Below, piece by piece: positions 8,185-8,766 of a stretch of 8,766 nt of DNA. A program made the translations under genes and the position numbers. The stretch's first letter is position 1. Each line of letters starts with the position of its first letter. The DNA comes from Comamonadaceae bacterium (GTDB lineage: Bacteria; Pseudomonadota; Gammaproteobacteria; Burkholderiales; Burkholderiaceae). Location: NCBI GenBank assembly GCA_947377705.1, contig CANCGU010000107.1:1-8766 (forward strand), read 5' to 3'. Below the pieces are notes generated by a model, which had not been told where the DNA came from, did no database searches, and saw only the letters and a program-made list of their open reading frames with translations.

Positions 8185-8203
8185 CTTGAACCGTCATTGG
8201 TTC
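8172..8203 (-). promoter_or_regulatory. ANTAR-target two-hairpin leader RNA (NasT antitermination site)
   Basis: Two adjacent small hairpins with six-base loops lie at the start of the predicted nrtA transcript. P1: stem GAACC (8203-8199) / GGTTC (8192-8188), loop AATGAC. P2: stem GGAC (8185-8182) / GTCC (8175-8172), loop AAAGGC. Both loops have A at position 1 and G at position 4, the conserved signature of RNA bound by ANTAR-domain proteins such as NasR, NasT and EutV. The linker is only two bases (AA). P1 begins about five bases after the start site predicted from the sigma-54 promoter. P2 overlaps the 5' arm of the attenuator. The gene next door is nasT, whose product is the expected ligand. 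Hairpins and loop bases are seen directly; binding is inferred. Confidence 0.85.
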
Positions 8204-8218
8204 TTACCGTGGACTGTT

Positions 8219-8234
8219 TGCAATTGCTGTGCCA
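8219..8234 (-). promoter_or_regulatory. Sigma-54 (RpoN) promoter of the nrtABD-nirBD-nasA operon
   Basis: The minus strand reads TGGCAC-AGCAA-TTGCA, matching the -24/-12 consensus TGGCAC-N5-TTGCW with the invariant GG and GC at the right spacing. With the C of GC (8220) at -12, transcription should begin near 8208, just before the P1 hairpin at 8203. Its position between the nasT terminator and the ANTAR leader makes it the promoter of the downstream operon, dependent on an enhancer-binding protein, most likely NtrC. Confidence 0.85.
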
Positions 8235-8257
8235 GCTATTTAGGGTTCTCCCGTATG

Positions 8258-8283
8258 AAAAAACGCCCCATGCCGGGGCGTTT
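8258..8283 (-). terminator. Intrinsic terminator of nasT
   Basis: On the minus strand AAACGCCCC (8283-8275) pairs perfectly with GGGGCGTTT (8269-8261) around a five-base loop, and the run of T reaches 8258. A nine-pair G+C-rich stem with a U-tract is a textbook Rho-independent terminator. It begins 31 bases after the nasT stop and separates nasT from the sigma-54 promoter downstream. Confidence 0.9.
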
Positions 8284-8292
8284 GTCTAAGTT

Positions 8293-8309
8293 TGCACCAA
8301 GGTGGCGCA
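8293..8309. promoter_or_regulatory. Putative NtrC enhancer site
   Basis: The plus strand reads TGCACCA-AGG-TGGCGCA, matching 13 of the 14 defined positions of the enterobacterial NtrC consensus TGCACCA-N3-TGGTGCA. The dyad is centred at 8301, about 93 bases upstream of the predicted start near 8208, a suitable distance for an enhancer of a sigma-54 promoter. It lies between the nasT stop and its terminator. Only one good dyad is visible; a further GCACCA half-site (8307-8312) lacks a matching partner. Confidence 0.65.
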
Positions 8310-8314
8310 CCAAA

Positions 8315-8766
8315 CTAGGACAGTAGGTCTGCCATGTCCAGTGTGCGTTGTGCCACGTCGACCATCTTGAGGCCCTTGTCCATCGCGATTTTTTGCAGTT
8401 TGGTAAAGGCGTCCTTCTCGCTCAAGCCTTGGCGTTCCATCAACAAGGCTTTGGCGCGGTCGACCACCGTGCGTTCTTGCAAGGCGTTGCGCGCATCGTC
8501 GCGCTCATCGCGCAAGCGCTCTTCGTATTCAAAACGTGCCATGGCCACATCAAGAATGGGTCGAATGCGTGTGCTGGAGAGTCCATCCACGATGTAGGCT
8601 GACACGCCCACCGCCACGGCATCGCGGACGTGCGTGGTGTCGTTGTCGTCGGTGAAGAGGACGATGGGGCGGCGCTCGTCACGGGTGGCAAACACCACAT
8701 GCTCTAAGGCATCGCGTGCTTCAGACTCTGCGTCCACAATGATCAAGTCAGGCTGCAACTGACTGA
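8315..8766 (-). CDS. nasT: ANTAR-domain antiterminator NasT (5' end outside window)
   Basis: Cytoplasmic RNA-binding regulator of nitrate assimilation. The frame is open to the right edge, so the first 45 or so residues of a protein normally near 195 are missing. Counting from the Leu codon at 8758-8756 as 1: a receiver-like region (1-75) with D9 at the place of the phospho-acceptor, T36 in LFTDD, and AYIVDG at 54-59 where ordinary receivers have a lysine followed by proline; here Asp58 replaces that lysine. A charged helical linker (about 76-96) leads to the ANTAR domain (about 88-145), recognised by VVDRAKALLMERQGLSEKDAFTKLQ and KGLKMVDVAQRTL. Family knowledge: NasT binds a two-hexaloop leader RNA and is held inactive by NasS without nitrate. 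A strong terminator follows the gene, and its probable RNA target begins 112 bases after the stop. The nasT promoter and any nasS are not in the window. Confidence 0.93.
   Translation of the reverse strand, partial: SQLQPDLIIVDAESEARDALEHVVFATRDERRPIVLFTDDNDTTHVRDAVAVGVSAYIVDGLSSTRIRPILDVAMARFEYEERLRDERDDARNALQERTVVDRAKALLMERQGLSEKDAFTKLQKIAMDKGLKMVDVAQRTLDMADLLS

Noticed and set aside
8235..8257. IHF site between the enhancer and the sigma-54 promoter
   Set aside because: I looked for one because DNA bending is common at such promoters, but no convincing IHF consensus is visible in this short stretch.
8303..8320. Second NtrC site using the GCACCA half at 8307-8312
   Set aside because: The partner half (TAGGAC) matches TGGTGC poorly and overlaps the first dyad.
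1..8766. Mobile elements, CRISPR arrays, tRNA or rRNA genes
   Set aside because: No spaced direct repeats, terminal inverted repeats, transposase motifs or RNA-gene signatures were seen; coding genes and the 220-base control region account for the whole window.

Overview
This window is a nitrate-assimilation locus from what looks like a betaproteobacterium, most likely of the Burkholderiales/Comamonadaceae type. That placement is an inference from moderately high G+C, protein flavour and gene order; no taxonomic marker is present. Every convincing gene lies on the minus strand, so transcription runs from high to low coordinates. In that order the genes are nasT (5' end cut by the right window edge), nrtA, nrtB, nrtD, nirB, nirD and nasA (3' end cut by the left edge). 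Long open frames on the plus strand are antisense shadows of these genes.

Region by region: 8315-8766 encodes the C-terminal three quarters of NasT, an ANTAR-domain RNA-binding antiterminator. The 220-base gap 8095-8314 is densely packed with control elements, read here by eye: an NtrC-like dyad (8293-8309), the intrinsic terminator of nasT (8258-8283), a near-perfect sigma-54 promoter (8219-8234, predicted start near 8208), a two-hairpin ANTAR target RNA (8172-8203), an attenuator hairpin that shares its 5' arm with the second ANTAR hairpin (8111-8184), and the nrtA ribosome binding site. From 8094 downwards follow the ABC nitrate transporter (periplasmic NrtA with a Tat-like signal, permease NrtB, ATPase NrtD), the NAD(P)H nitrite reductase (NirB, NirD) and the molybdopterin nitrate reductase NasA. 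Gaps between these genes are 4 to 36 bases, or a 4-base overlap at nrtB/nrtD. No terminator is visible between them, so they form one transcription unit.

How it works together: NrtABD imports nitrate, NasA reduces it to nitrite, and NirBD reduces nitrite to ammonium. The leader architecture suggests a two-key switch. Nitrogen limitation would activate the sigma-54 promoter through NtrC. Nitrate would then release NasT (from its usual partner NasS, not in this window) to hold the ANTAR hairpin and prevent premature termination. Each part is known from NasR/NasT systems elsewhere, so the system is not wholly new, but here the whole circuit can be read from about 220 bases.
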